The notes under the pieces are model-generated. The model ran no database searches. It saw nothing but the letters and a program-made list of their open reading frames with translations, and had not been told where the DNA came from. 64,000 bases of DNA from Paracoccus wurundjeri. Lineage in GTDB: Bacteria; Pseudomonadota; Alphaproteobacteria; Rhodobacterales; Rhodobacteraceae. Within the stretch, counting starts at the first letter, position 1. Each line of letters opens with the position of its first letter. A program made the translations under genes and the position numbers. This document shows positions 26,777 to 36,700 of the stretch, one piece after another. The DNA is taken from NCBI RefSeq assembly GCF_030678915.1, contig NZ_JAUUTZ010000011.1, forward strand, positions 1 to 64,000, read 5' to 3'.

Positions 26777-27487
26777 TCAGCCTTTCAGGATCAGTGCGGC
26801 GCCGCTCACGATCGAGAAGATCAGCACCGCCAGCCGCAATGCCGGGCCGTTGATATGCGCATGAACGCTTCGGGAAAGCGCGCTGCCGATCAGGACCGCC
26901 GGGATCAGGTACAGCGCTGCCAGAACCTGATCCTGTCCGATCCGTCCCACGATCATCAGGATGACCAGCGAGATCACCTCGCCGATCAGAAAGCAGGCCG
27001 CCACGGTCGACCGCAGGACCGGGCCCGGCGCGTGCTGGTAAAGTAATGCAAGGGGCGGGCCGCCGATGCCGGTCGCCGTTTCGGTGACGCCGGTGAACAG
27101 CCCCACACCCAGAGAGGCCGGAGGGCTTGGCGTGAAGGGCGGCGCAAAAAGCGCCGCGACCGCGGCAAGAATGGTCAGCAGGCCCACCGCAATCTCAAGT
27201 TGCCGCACCGACAGGGCAATCAGAACCGCCATCCCAAGGAAGGTTCCGAAGAACCGGCCAAAGGTGATCCAGCCTGTGCCGCGCCTATCGATCGCGCCCC
27301 GTTCTCTCCAGGCGACAAGGAAGTTCAGCGGCAGCATCAGGATCAGCAGCGTGACCGGCAGATAGCTGGCGTCGACGAAACCGAAGACGGGTGCCATGAT
27401 CAGTGCGAAACCGATGCCGACCGCGCCCTGGACAAAGGCAGAGACGCCGACCAGCAGCGACAATCCGACAAATGCGAAAAAGCTCAT
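26777..27487 (-). CDS. TauE/SafE-type membrane exporter
   Basis: A 236-residue protein with about seven to eight membrane segments. It shows the TauE/SafE repeat pattern: SAFVQGAVGIGFALIMAPVF in the first half and TGVTETATGIGGPPLALLYQ in the second. Family members export sulfite, sulfoacetate or other small organic anions. The start overlaps the amidohydrolase stop (ATGA), so it is translated together with the deaminase. Here it might export the deaminated product or a by-product. The substrate is unknown. Confidence 0.88.
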   Translation of the reverse strand: MSFFAFVGLSLLVGVSAFVQGAVGIGFALIMAPVFGFVDASYLPVTLLILMLPLNFLVAWRERGAIDRRGTGWITFGRFFGTFLGMAVLIALSVRQLEIAVGLLTILAAVAALFAPPFTPSPPASLGVGLFTGVTETATGIGGPPLALLYQHAPGPVLRSTVAACFLIGEVISLVILMIVGRIGQDQVLAALYLIPAVLIGSALSRSVHAHINGPALRLAVLIFSIVSGAALILKG

Positions 27488-28881
27488 GCCGGCCTCGCCG
27501 CGATCAGGCTGTCGGCAGTGGGGTGGATGCGCTGGATCGGTGCGGCGGCAATGGCCGAGGTGGCAAGTTCGCGGATCTCTTCCATCAGGGCACGGGCGTC
27601 CCAGTCTACCGGCCAGCCCCGCACCATCCGTAACCGGCCATTGGTGAAAACCGCATCGATCTGGTCGCGGTTTCCGTAGCGCACCAGTTCCCAGCTCAGA
27701 TCATGCGAGGGCGTGAATTCGGGCCGGTCCAGATCGACCAGCAGAAAATCGGCGGCCAGCCCTTCGGCGATGCGGCCCGTCACGGCGGCAAGCCCGCTTG
27801 CATCCGCCGCCATCCGTGTTGCTGCATCAAGCCACAACCAGCCGCCGCCACAGGAGCTGTCACCCGAGGCAAGACCATAGGCCGCGCGCTGCAACGCCTC
27901 GGCTGCGTCCATCAGCCTGAAGCCATCGGCCCTGGTGCCATCGGTTCCCAGCCCGAAACGAATGCCAAGCGCCTGCATCTGCAGCGCGGGGGCGACCGCA
28001 TTGCCCTTCCAGACCGAGGCAACCGGGTTATAGGCCACGGCGGTGCCGGTGTCGCGCAGCAGGTTCAGTTCGGACGGCGTGATCAGCGTCGAATGCGCGA
28101 TCAGCGTCTGCGGACCAAGCGCGCCGATATGCGCCAGATGCTCCAGCGGGCGGCGGCCATTGGCGACCAGAGACCGCTCGACCGCCACGAGATGTTCGTT
28201 CACATGGGTCTGAAAGGTGACGCCCGCCGCTGCCGCCATGGCCGAGATGTCGTGCAGCATCCCGTCGCTGGCTGCCTCGGGGATCGAGATGGCCAGCGAT
28301 GGATGAACCAGCGGATCGTCGTGATAAGCCGCCAGATGCGCCTCGGCCATGCGCAGGATCTGGGCCGGATCAGGCACGACGGCCGCGCCTCCCAGATCGT
28401 TGCAGATCCGGGCCACGACCAGTCGCAACCCGGCCTCGCGCGCGGCATCGACGAGTTTGCCGAGATGACCCGCTGACCGGGTTCCGGCATCGACGGCGCT
28501 GGTGAAACCGCCGCGCAGGCATTCCAGCGCCGCCAGTTTCGATGAAAGATAGACCATATGCTCGTCAAGACTGCCTTCCAGCGGCACCCAGATACGGCGG
28601 AAGATCTCGGACGGCTCGCCGAAGACCAGCGACTTGCCCAGCGATTGCGTCAGATGGGTATGCGTATCGATGAAACCCGGCATCATCAGATGATCGGGCA
28701 ACGCCACTGCTTTCAGTTCGGGATGGCGGGCCTTCAGTTCCGCTGCCTCGGCGATCTCGGCAAAGCGTCCTTTGCGCAGCAGCACCGCCATTCCGGGTCG
28801 GGGGCCGTCCTCGATCAGCAGGCGGCCCGGAGCAACGATCAGGTTGTCGGTCGAGGCGAAGCTTTGGCGCAGGTCGGTCAT
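27484..28881 (-). CDS. amidohydrolase / heterocycle deaminase (TrzA/AtzA-like superfamily)
   Basis: A 465-residue metal-dependent amidohydrolase. Metal ligands and motifs are present: GFIDTHTHLTQS, HVNEH, LIAHSTL and GTDGTRADGF. These fit cytosine, guanine and triazine-type deaminases (ATZ/TRZ subgroup). ATG 28881 overlaps the permease stop (TGATG), so I start there rather than in the long upstream frame, which runs inside the permease gene. It is coupled to an NCS2 permease and a TauE exporter. The substrate is probably a purine, pyrimidine or similar cyclic amidine such as creatinine; which one is open. Confidence 0.85.
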   Translation of the reverse strand: MTDLRQSFASTDNLIVAPGRLLIEDGPRPGMAVLLRKGRFAEIAEAAELKARHPELKAVALPDHLMMPGFIDTHTHLTQSLGKSLVFGEPSEIFRRIWVPLEGSLDEHMVYLSSKLAALECLRGGFTSAVDAGTRSAGHLGKLVDAAREAGLRLVVARICNDLGGAAVVPDPAQILRMAEAHLAAYHDDPLVHPSLAISIPEAASDGMLHDISAMAAAAGVTFQTHVNEHLVAVERSLVANGRRPLEHLAHIGALGPQTLIAHSTLITPSELNLLRDTGTAVAYNPVASVWKGNAVAPALQMQALGIRFGLGTDGTRADGFRLMDAAEALQRAAYGLASGDSSCGGGWLWLDAATRMAADASGLAAVTGRIAEGLAADFLLVDLDRPEFTPSHDLSWELVRYGNRDQIDAVFTNGRLRMVRGWPVDWDARALMEEIRELATSAIAAAPIQRIHPTADSLIAARPA

Positions 28882-30221
28882 CAGGCATGTTCCTTGGTAT
28901 CGGCAGGTTTTGGTGTGTTGAACTGAAACAGGGCATTGACCACCGCTGCCGTGATCGTGCCCATTGCAAGCCCGTTGCCAAGGATCATTTGCGACCATTG
29001 CGGAAACTGGCTGTAGACGTCCGGGACCAGGATCGGCATCAGCCCCATGGCAAGCCCCGATGCCAGCGTGAACATCGCGCCGTGCTCGCGCAGATCGACG
29101 CGGCTGAGGACGTGGATGCCGATTACGCCGATGATAGAGAATACGATGATGGCGGTGCCTCCGACGACCGGGCCGGGAAGAACGCTGGCCATCCGTGACA
29201 CCGGCGCGATCAATGCGATGACGACAAGGATCACCCCCGCCATCGCGGTCACATAGCGCGACCGGATTCCGGTTGCGCGGACGATGCCCACATTCTCGCC
29301 CGAGGTGATGATCAATGATGTGCCGAACATGCCGCCCACGACCGAGGCCACCGCATCGCCGCGAATGGTGCGCGGCACGATGGCATGCGCGTCACCCTTG
29401 CGGTCCACGATCTCTGCCGTGGCGATGGTCTGGCCGGTCGCCTCGGCCATCGAGATGATCGAGAAGACGATCAGCGGCAGTGAGGCGATGATGTCGAATT
29501 TCGGCACCCCGAACGGAAACAGATGCGGCACCGCGATGAACGATCCCTGCATCACGCCGGACATGTCCAGCCTGCCAAGCGCCGCCGCCAGCAATGTTCC
29601 GGCGATCAGTCCCAGCATTACTGAAATGCGCTGTAATGTGCCGGTGAACACGCGGGAGAAGATGACCGTCAGCGCGATGGTCGCCAGCGCCAGCCCGACA
29701 TTCACCGGATCGGCGAATCCGTCGCTGCCCGGTCTGCCGGTGATCGTGCCGCCATATATCTTGACCAGATTCACCGCGACCAGCAGCAGCATGGTGCCGA
29801 CCACGATCGGCGGGAAGAAGCGCAGCAGGCGGCGAAAGACCGGCAGCGCGGCGAAATAGAACACTCCGGTCATCAGCACGGCTCCAACGGCGGTTTGCAC
29901 ATCGGTCTGGCTGGCGATGGCCAGAAAGATCGCGATCGGGGCGCCGCCCGGAACCATGATGAAGGGAAGGCGCGCACCGAAGCCCGCAGGCCCGAAGCTT
30001 TGCAAAATCGAGCCGAGCCCGCAGACAAGGAATGTCGCGCTGATGATCGATACGGTCAGCGCCGGATCGAAGCCCAGCGTCTGGGCCACCAGAAAGACCG
30101 CGGTAATCGGCGACGCGGCCATGACCAGCACATGCTGAAAGCCGTAAAGGATCAGATCCCTGACCGGCAGAATCTCATCGACGGGATCGGGCGGGGCAAG
30201 GTTTTTTGATTTGGAGATCAT
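28881..30221 (-). CDS. NCS2-family nucleobase:cation symporter
   Basis: A 446-residue permease with about 14 membrane segments. It has the NCS2 QH motif in the first helix (LILYGFQHVLVM), the FIMVPGGAPIAIF region, and the family signature ITSGENVGIVRATGIRSRYV. It imports purines, pyrimidines or similar heterocycles with H+ or Na+. AGGGAAAG precedes ATG 30221. It is the first gene of permease-deaminase-exporter and is divergent from lacI across two operator-like repeats. The ligand is likely the amidohydrolase substrate. Confidence 0.92.
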   Translation of the reverse strand: MISKSKNLAPPDPVDEILPVRDLILYGFQHVLVMAASPITAVFLVAQTLGFDPALTVSIISATFLVCGLGSILQSFGPAGFGARLPFIMVPGGAPIAIFLAIASQTDVQTAVGAVLMTGVFYFAALPVFRRLLRFFPPIVVGTMLLLVAVNLVKIYGGTITGRPGSDGFADPVNVGLALATIALTVIFSRVFTGTLQRISVMLGLIAGTLLAAALGRLDMSGVMQGSFIAVPHLFPFGVPKFDIIASLPLIVFSIISMAEATGQTIATAEIVDRKGDAHAIVPRTIRGDAVASVVGGMFGTSLIITSGENVGIVRATGIRSRYVTAMAGVILVVIALIAPVSRMASVLPGPVVGGTAIIVFSIIGVIGIHVLSRVDLREHGAMFTLASGLAMGLMPILVPDVYSQFPQWSQMILGNGLAMGTITAAVVNALFQFNTPKPADTKEHA

Positions 30222-30257
30222 AAGCTTTCCCTGTTGCTGATTGCGTGTTTGCTTCTA

Positions 30258-30318
30258 TGCAAATCGTTTTGCCTAATGGGAGCGATAGCATGATTTACGA
30301 TTCGTGCAAATCGTTTTG
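30258..30318. promoter_or_regulatory. two identical LacI-type operators
   Basis: The 14-mer TGCAAATCGTTTTG occurs at 30258-30271 and again at 30305-30318, 47 bp apart. Each contains CAAATCGTTTTG, a near-palindrome with the central CG typical of LacI/PurR-like operators (CAAAnCGnTTTG). They lie in the divergent promoter region of the permease and the LacI gene. Repression of both by the LacI protein is a direct prediction. Confidence 0.7.
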
Positions 30319-30361
30319 TTGCGTTTGTGGGCGATGCTGCTAGCGTAGCAGGGGGAAACAA

Positions 30362-31378
30362 ATGAATGAGGGTATATTGGGCAAACCGACCATTTCGGAT
30401 CTTGCGAAGGCGGCCGGGGTATCGGTGACCACCGTGTCGCATGCGTTCAGCGGCCGCCGTCATGTTGATCCGGAAACCCGCAAGCGGATTCAGACGCTTG
30501 CGGATCAGATCGGTTATCATCCCAGTAGTATGGCACGGGCACTGCGTAGCGGGCGGACGGGGACGATCGCATTGGCATCGTCAATGCCCTTCGCGGTGGC
30601 CGCGGGCCCGTCGCGGCTTGGATTCCTGATGGAGATCGCCGCCTCTGCGGCAATGTCGGCTTTGACGCGCGACCTTGCGCTGTGCCTGATCCCGCCGCAC
30701 CCATCGGCACAAAGCTATGGTTCCGCGGGTTTCGACGGGGTGATTCTGGTCGAACCGATGCGCGACGATCCACTGGTGGCCCATTTCGAGCAGCGCAAGA
30801 CGCCGATCGTCTCTATCGGGACGGTACCGGGGCGTCCCGACATACCGGCCGTCGACATTCGCTCGCGCGAAACGGCGCAGTTGCTGTTGACGCATCTCGC
30901 AGAGCAGGGCTGCCGCCAGATCGCAGCGCTGATCGGTTCGACGTCCCGGACCAGCCAGATCGAAAGCGAGGCGGCTTATGACGAGTTCGTTGCAAGCCAC
31001 CAGTGGCTGTCTCCGATGATCCGTCTGAACGAAGACGAGGGCGAAGAGATCGCCTATCGCGAAACGCTGCGTCTGCTGCATGCGAATCCGGCAATTGACG
31101 GCATATTCGCCGCCATCGACGCTTTCGCCAGCGGCGCGGTGCGCGCGGCGCGGGAACTGGGCAGGACGGTGCCCGGCCAGTTGCGCATCGTGACCCGCTA
31201 TGACGGGTTGCGAGCCAAGCTGTCCCAGCCTCCGCTGACCGCCGTCGATCTGTATCTGCCGACCATCGCAGAGGAAGCGGTTCATCTGTTGCTTGACCGC
31301 ATCGACGGCAACAGCCGCATGGTCACGGCCGAGCTGCCCAAACTGATCGTCAGGCAATCGTCGGAAGCAACAGGATAA
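30362..31378 (+). CDS. LacI-family transcriptional regulator
   Basis: A 338-residue LacI/GalR regulator. The HTH is TISDLAKAAGVSVTTVSHAF with the hinge helix HPSSMARALRSG, followed by a periplasmic-binding-like effector domain. It is divergent from the NCS2-deaminase-TauE operon. The region between contains two identical 14-bp operators, 44 and 91 bases upstream of this start. It likely represses that operon until the imported heterocycle or its product binds. Confidence 0.92.
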   Translation: MNEGILGKPTISDLAKAAGVSVTTVSHAFSGRRHVDPETRKRIQTLADQIGYHPSSMARALRSGRTGTIALASSMPFAVAAGPSRLGFLMEIAASAAMSALTRDLALCLIPPHPSAQSYGSAGFDGVILVEPMRDDPLVAHFEQRKTPIVSIGTVPGRPDIPAVDIRSRETAQLLLTHLAEQGCRQIAALIGSTSRTSQIESEAAYDEFVASHQWLSPMIRLNEDEGEEIAYRETLRLLHANPAIDGIFAAIDAFASGAVRAARELGRTVPGQLRIVTRYDGLRAKLSQPPLTAVDLYLPTIAEEAVHLLLDRIDGNSRMVTAELPKLIVRQSSEATG

Positions 31379-31564
31379 ATGCGGTCACTCGCCGCGGTGT
31401 CGTCCTTACTGATGTGGCCGCTATCGGTCACGATCTCGCCGGTTTCGATCGTCGCGCGGTCACCCGGAGGCAATACGGGAGATCACCGGCCGATTGATCT
31501 TCCGCGTCACACCAATGCCGTACTTGATCCCCAGGCCGGTAAACAGGCAACGTTGCCGCATTGC

Positions 31565-32416
31565 ATGAAAAGGTTCTGGATCATGTGCCGTTTCGTTCTG
31601 CTCGTCATCGCCCTTTGCTTCGCATCATCTTCTTTGGCCGGGGAAGCGGATCTGACGCTGGATCGGGGTATTGCCGCCACGCTTAGCATGCCTGAAGGGG
31701 AAGGGCCTTTTCCGGCAGTGCTTTTGTTGCATGGCCTTGGCGCGGACCGCCACGAAATCGGCAATATCTATGTCGATAGCGCAGAGATTCTGGCCGAGAA
31801 GGGCATAGCCTCGCTCAGGTTCGATTTTCGCGGCTTTGGCAAATCAAGCGGCGATACCGGCGCATTCACGCTTGACCGGCAGAACGAGGACGCACTGATC
31901 GGTCTCGAGGCGCTTATGTCGGCCAAGGGCGTGGATCCCGAACGGATCGGCGCTGTGGGTTTTTCCTTCGGCGGCGGCGCGGCGATCGAACTGGCGGCGG
32001 CAAGACCCGAGACGATCAAATCGGTGGTGGTATGGTCGCCGGTGGGTGACTATGTCGCCGACATGCTGGACAGTCTGGGACAGAAAGCCTTTGACCGCGC
32101 GGCCGAAGAGGGGGTCGTGGGCCTTGATCTGGGGTGGCGCACCATGGCCCTGAAGAGGGATTTCTTCGACAGTCTTTTCGCCCATGATCTGCTTGAAGCT
32201 CTGGCCGCCTATCCGGGACCGTTCATGATGATCAATGGCGAGGATGATTTTTACCGGCAATATGCCACGCCGATGATGGAGGCGGCGGCAGGCACCGACA
32301 AGAAGGCGCTGGTGATCGAAGGCGCGGATCATATATACCATGTCTATACGCCTAGCCGCTCGAAGGCCGGTCAGGTGATCGAGGCGACGGTGGAGCGTTT
32401 CCGAGAAACACTGTAA
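31565..32416 (+). CDS. secreted alpha/beta hydrolase
   Basis: A protein of 283 residues with an N-terminal signal peptide (CRFVLLVIALCFASSSLA, cut before GEAD). It has the alpha/beta-hydrolase fold: HGLGADRHEIG, LRFDFRGFGKSSG, nucleophile GFSFGGGAA (Ser), acid in GEDDF and catalytic His in EGADHIYH. ATG 31565 is the call, but ATG 31583 has a slightly better spaced AAGG and would give a more ordinary signal peptide. It is probably a periplasmic esterase or amidase. There is no clear operon partner. Confidence 0.82.
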   Translation: MKRFWIMCRFVLLVIALCFASSSLAGEADLTLDRGIAATLSMPEGEGPFPAVLLLHGLGADRHEIGNIYVDSAEILAEKGIASLRFDFRGFGKSSGDTGAFTLDRQNEDALIGLEALMSAKGVDPERIGAVGFSFGGGAAIELAAARPETIKSVVVWSPVGDYVADMLDSLGQKAFDRAAEEGVVGLDLGWRTMALKRDFFDSLFAHDLLEALAAYPGPFMMINGEDDFYRQYATPMMEAAAGTDKKALVIEGADHIYHVYTPSRSKAGQVIEATVERFRETL

Positions 32417-32733
32417 ACCACCTGATCGGAATGGTGCGGAACATGGCCCGGTTCCGGGCCGGCTGCCATCGGCAACAAGCGGGCGGTTCGATCATTATCC
32501 CGTTGCCAGTTGCACAAAATGCCCCGGGCTGACCTCGTGGTGCCGGTGTTTGGGCGGCCGGTAATCAGCCGCGCGACAGGGCTTTTGATTTCGCTATCCG
32601 CGATGCAGCGCGTCTGGCGTCGTGCCGCATCGGCCATCGCCGCCGACAATCCGGCCTGTTTCAGCAAGGTACCAGTGCGTCCTGCCGCTTCGGAAGAACC
32701 GGCAAGACAATGCGAGATCGGGAAATGATCATC
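32417..32733. other. intergenic stretch between hydrolase and IclR gene
   Basis: About 317 bases between the ends of two genes facing each other. Apart from the GC-rich stem-loop at 32445-32460 I see no convincing gene. Short frames on both strands lack ribosome sites. Confidence 0.4.
32445..32460. terminator. GC-rich stem-loop after the hydrolase gene
   Basis: GGCCCGG-tt-CCGGGCC is a perfect 7-bp stem that starts 29 bases after the hydrolase stop. There is no T-run, so it is at best a Rho-assisted or RNA-stabilising terminator structure. Confidence 0.4.
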
Positions 32734-33474
32734 TCAGCTTTGTTCGGCGGACCCCACCTCATTGCGCAATTGATCCAGCATCAGGGCAATCTTTTCCTGC
32801 AGATCGGTCGTCGCCAGACTGGCCGGATAGGAAATCGCGATGCCGTAAATCTCTGACGTGTCGGGGTCGCGCATTGCGATCCCCTGCGAAGCGACGCCTT
32901 CAAAAGCCTCGTTCATCGCTGATGAGCGCCCCGTTGCGCGGATACGTCCGATCCGTTCCTGCAATTCGGCATGGTCTCGGGGCGCGTTCGCGGAAACGAA
33001 TGGCAAGGGTTCGGGCACGCGCTTCTGCCATTCCGCGTCTTCCAGAAGCGCCAGCATCGCGCGGCCGTTCGAGGTCGTATGAGCCGCCGTTTTGTAACCC
33101 GGAGCCGTGGCGATCGCCAGGGGACTCGAGCCGCGCAGCATGCGCAGCACCATCAGATCGGGGCCGTCGAATACGGTGATATACCCGGTATGCCCGCCGG
33201 AATCGCAAATATGCTTTACCCGCTTGTGCAGCAGATCAAGGAACGGGTTCTGGCTTTTGAAGATCTGCCCCAGTTCGAACAGCCGCATTCCGGGCGAATA
33301 GAGCCGCGCCTGCGAATCATATTCCAGAAGTCCCGATTCCCGCAAAGCACGCAAAGCACGATGTACGGTGGCTTTCGGGCGGCCAAGACGCCGCGCAAGT
33401 TCGGCCTGTCCGATCGCGGGCTCTTCGGGGGAAAAAATCTTAAATATTTCAATTGCATCATCAAGCGCGCCCAT
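32734..33474 (-). CDS. IclR-family transcriptional regulator
   Basis: The protein has 246 residues. The N-terminal winged HTH is GQAELARRLGRPKATVHRAL plus RALRESGLLEYDSQARLYSPG, and the C-terminal domain is the GAF-like IclR effector domain (NGRAMLALLEDAEW). A good AAGGAAA ribosome site precedes ATG. It is divergent from the HyuA-HyuB fusion gene, with 252 bp between, and most likely controls the hydantoinase-ABC-amidohydrolase operon in response to an intermediate. Confidence 0.9.
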   Translation of the reverse strand: MGALDDAIEIFKIFSPEEPAIGQAELARRLGRPKATVHRALRALRESGLLEYDSQARLYSPGMRLFELGQIFKSQNPFLDLLHKRVKHICDSGGHTGYITVFDGPDLMVLRMLRGSSPLAIATAPGYKTAAHTTSNGRAMLALLEDAEWQKRVPEPLPFVSANAPRDHAELQERIGRIRATGRSSAMNEAFEGVASQGIAMRDPDTSEIYGIAISYPASLATTDLQEKIALMLDQLRNEVGSAEQS

Positions 33475-33527
33475 GGGTTTCCTTTCTTCGCGACGAGAAG
33501 TGATTGCTTAAAATTTATGCATATATT

Positions 33528-33543
33528 GTTCCATTATTGAAAC
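33528..33543. promoter_or_regulatory. candidate IclR operator
   Basis: GTTCCATTATTGAAAC is an imperfect inverted repeat (GTTYC-N6-GRAAC) in the AT-rich divergent promoter between the IclR and hydantoinase genes. A related TGTGAAAC follows at about 33556. IclR proteins often bind TTCC/GGAA-type dyads of this size. The assignment is tentative. Confidence 0.35.
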
Positions 33544-33726
33544 TAAGTGTCAATTGTGAAACAAAATCTGGACATGAGCTTTTCGGTATTATTACAGTCG
33601 GCCCCGTAAATACGCCCATCGCCGGGCGCGGGACGGCCCATCTTTTCTTGTGCAAGGAATGCGAAGGCGTCCCGCAAACAGGTCTCGACATTGCGTCGTG
33701 ACAGGACATCGGGAGCGAACGGATAT

Positions 33727-36700
33727 ATGACTCACACCCGCAGATTACGCGCAGGTATCGATATCGGCGGCACTTTCACGGATTTCATCCTGTTCGATGA
33801 GGCGCAGGCCGCGATCCGTTTGCACAAGCATCTGACCACGGCGCATGATCCGTCGCAGGGGGCGTTGAAAGGACTGTCGGAACTGATTGAGTCGGCTTCG
33901 ATCTCGGTTGCGGATCTGGCTGAGATCGTGCATGGCACGACATTGGTCACGAATGCCGTCATCGAGCGCAAGGGCGCGAGCGTCGGGATGATCACGACCA
34001 AAGGGTTCCGGGACATTCTGGAGATCGGAACCGAACAGCGCTACGATATTTATGATCTCGCATTGTCTTTCCCGCCGGCACTGGTGGAGCGCGCCAGACG
34101 GCTGGAAGTGTCCGAACGGATCGATGCGGCTGGCCGGGAAATTCTGCCATTGGATGAAGCCGCCGTGATTGCTGCGGCAAGCGCGTTGGTGCGACAGGGT
34201 GTCGAAGCGGTCGCGATCTGTTTCATGCATTCCTATGCGAACCCTGATCATGAACGGCGGGCACGGGATCTGATCGCCCGCGAATTTCCGGATCTGTCGA
34301 TCTCGATTTCGTCCGAAGTCGTCGCCGAGATCTCGGAATATCAACGCTTCGCCACCACCTGCGCCAATGCTTATGTCCAGCCGCTGATGGATCGCTATCT
34401 GTGTCGCTTCGAGACTGAGTTGCGGAAGCTTGGCTTCGACGGCGATTTCCGCCTGATGCATTCGGCTGGCGGATTGGTTTCGCTGGATGCGGCGCGGGCT
34501 TTTCCGATCCGGCTGCTGGAATCCGGCCCCGCCGGGGGGGCGCTGGCGACCGCGTGGTTCGGGCATAATGCGGGCCATGACAATGTGATCTCGTTCGATA
34601 TGGGAGGAACGACCGCGAAAGCCTGCCTGATCGAGAACGGCAGGGCCGATATTGCCTCTTATCTTGAAGCGGGCAGGGAACATCGTTTCAAGAACGGATC
34701 AGGACTGCCGATAAAGGCTCCGGTCGTCGACATGATCGAGATCGGCGCGGGTGGCGGTTCGATCGCGTCGATCGATGCGGTCGGGCTGATGCAGGTTGGC
34801 CCGCATTCCGCCGGGTCGGAACCGGGACCGGCCTGTTATGGGCGCGGCGGCGAAAAACCGACCGTCACCGATGCCAGTGTCGCTCTGGGCTATTACGATC
34901 CCGATTTCTTCCTTGGCGGACGGATGAAGCTGGATCTGCAAGCCGCCGAGCGGGCATTGGACGGAATCGCGAAGCCTTTGGGCATTTCGGCGGCAGAGGC
35001 GGCCTGGGGGGTGCATCAGGTCGTCGCGGAAAGCATGGCCAATGCCGCGCGCATCCATCTGATCGAAAAGGGCAAGGATCCCCGCTCCTATTCCATGATC
35101 GGCTTCGGTGGCGCAGGCCCGGCCTTTGCTGCCCGTGTCGCGCGGATCCTGGGCGTGTCCGAGGTCATCATCCCACCGGCAAGCGGGGCGGCTTCGGCCT
35201 TCGGCTTTCTGACCGCGCCGCTGTCGTTCGATTTTGTCCGGTCGCATCGTGTGGCGCTGTCGCCGCAGATGGATATGGGCGAAATCACCGCGATTTGCGA
35301 TGATCTGGCGCAGGACGGTCGCGCACAACTGCGGCAGGCAGGGGTTGCGGACGATCAGATCATTGTCGAGCGTATGGCCGACATGCGGCTTGTGGGGCAG
35401 TTGCACGAAATCACCGTGCCGCTTCCGGCGGGGGAGCTTGCATCCGGCTCCTATGTCGCGATCCGCGAGGCGTTCGAGCGCGTCTACGCTGCCCGCTATA
35501 CGAGCGTGCCGAACGAGGCGCGTCTGGAAATCCTGTCTTTCCGCTGCCGCACCAGCGGACCCGCGCCGCAACTGACCGTCCGGCAGGCCGGGGTCGCGGG
35601 CGGGAATGGCGGCGATGGCCGCAAGGGAAGCCGCCGCAGCTATTTCTCGGGCGAGTGGCTGGAAGCCGGGATCTATGACCGCTACGCGCTGGTGCCCGGC
35701 CAGAAAATCCAGGGCCCCGCGATCATCGAAGAGCATGAGGCGACGACCATCGTGCCGCCCGGAGACAATGTCAGCGTCGATGAGGTCGGCAATCTGCATA
35801 TCGCTATTGCCGCAGCCGCCAAAGGCGCGACCGTGGTCGATGAAACGATGAGCCTTGACCAGGCGGTGTCGCGCATCCAGTCCGATCCCATCGCGCTTGA
35901 GGTGATGTGGAGCCGACTGGTCAATGTCGCCGAAGAGATGTGGTCGACGGTCTGCCGTACAGCCTTTTCGCTGATCATTTCTGAATCGCAGGATTTCGGC
36001 TGCGCCATCCTTGATCCGAACGGCGAAACGCTGGCCCATTCCGCGCGGGTGATGCCGGTTTTCAATCTGACCTTGCCGATGGCGGTGAAAGCGATCCTCA
36101 AACGCTATCCGGTCGAGGCGATGACGCCGGGCGATGTCTATATCACCAACGATCCATGGCTTTGCGCGGGTCATCTGTTCGATCTTGCGATCGTGACCCC
36201 GGTCTTCCATCGGGGGCGGGTTGTCGCGTTGATGGGAACTGTGGGGCATGTCGGCGATATCGGCGGCTCACGCGATGGGTTGAGCGTTTCGGAGCTTTAC
36301 GAGGAAGGCCTGCAAATTCCGGCGATGAAGCTGGTCAATGGCGGCACCGAGAACGAGGATCTGTTCCGCCTGATGGGTGAGAATATTCGCGACAGCGAGC
36401 AGGTTCTGGGCGATGTCCGCTCGTTCATCGCGGCCAACGCGACGGGCGCGGCGCGGATGCAGGCTTTCATGGACGAATACGGAATGCATGATCTGCAAGC
36501 CTTCGCGCTTGTCGTGCAATCGCTGTCCGAAAAGGCGATCCGGCAGGCGATCGGCAGGTTGAAAGATGGCGTGTACCATTCGGAAATCTCGAATAACCCG
36601 ATGGGCTCGCGGATGACCTTCCCGTTGAAGGTCACGGTCGCGGGCGAGGAAATCGAACTGGATTTCGAGGGCGCACCGCCCCAGACAGCGCGGGGCGGGA

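Noticed and set aside
25390..26853. 487-codon plus-strand frame across the flavoprotein gene and its promoter
   Set aside because: It is antisense to the FAD/GcvT protein and runs through the palindromic operator. No recognisable protein features.
31282..31473. Small minus-strand frame over the lacI end
   Set aside because: It overlaps the LacI coding region on the opposite strand and has no supporting signal.
34699..36249. 516-codon open frame antisense to the hydantoinase gene
   Set aside because: It is a shadow of the HyuA-HyuB coding sequence, with His/Arg/Asp-rich low-information translation and no ribosome site.
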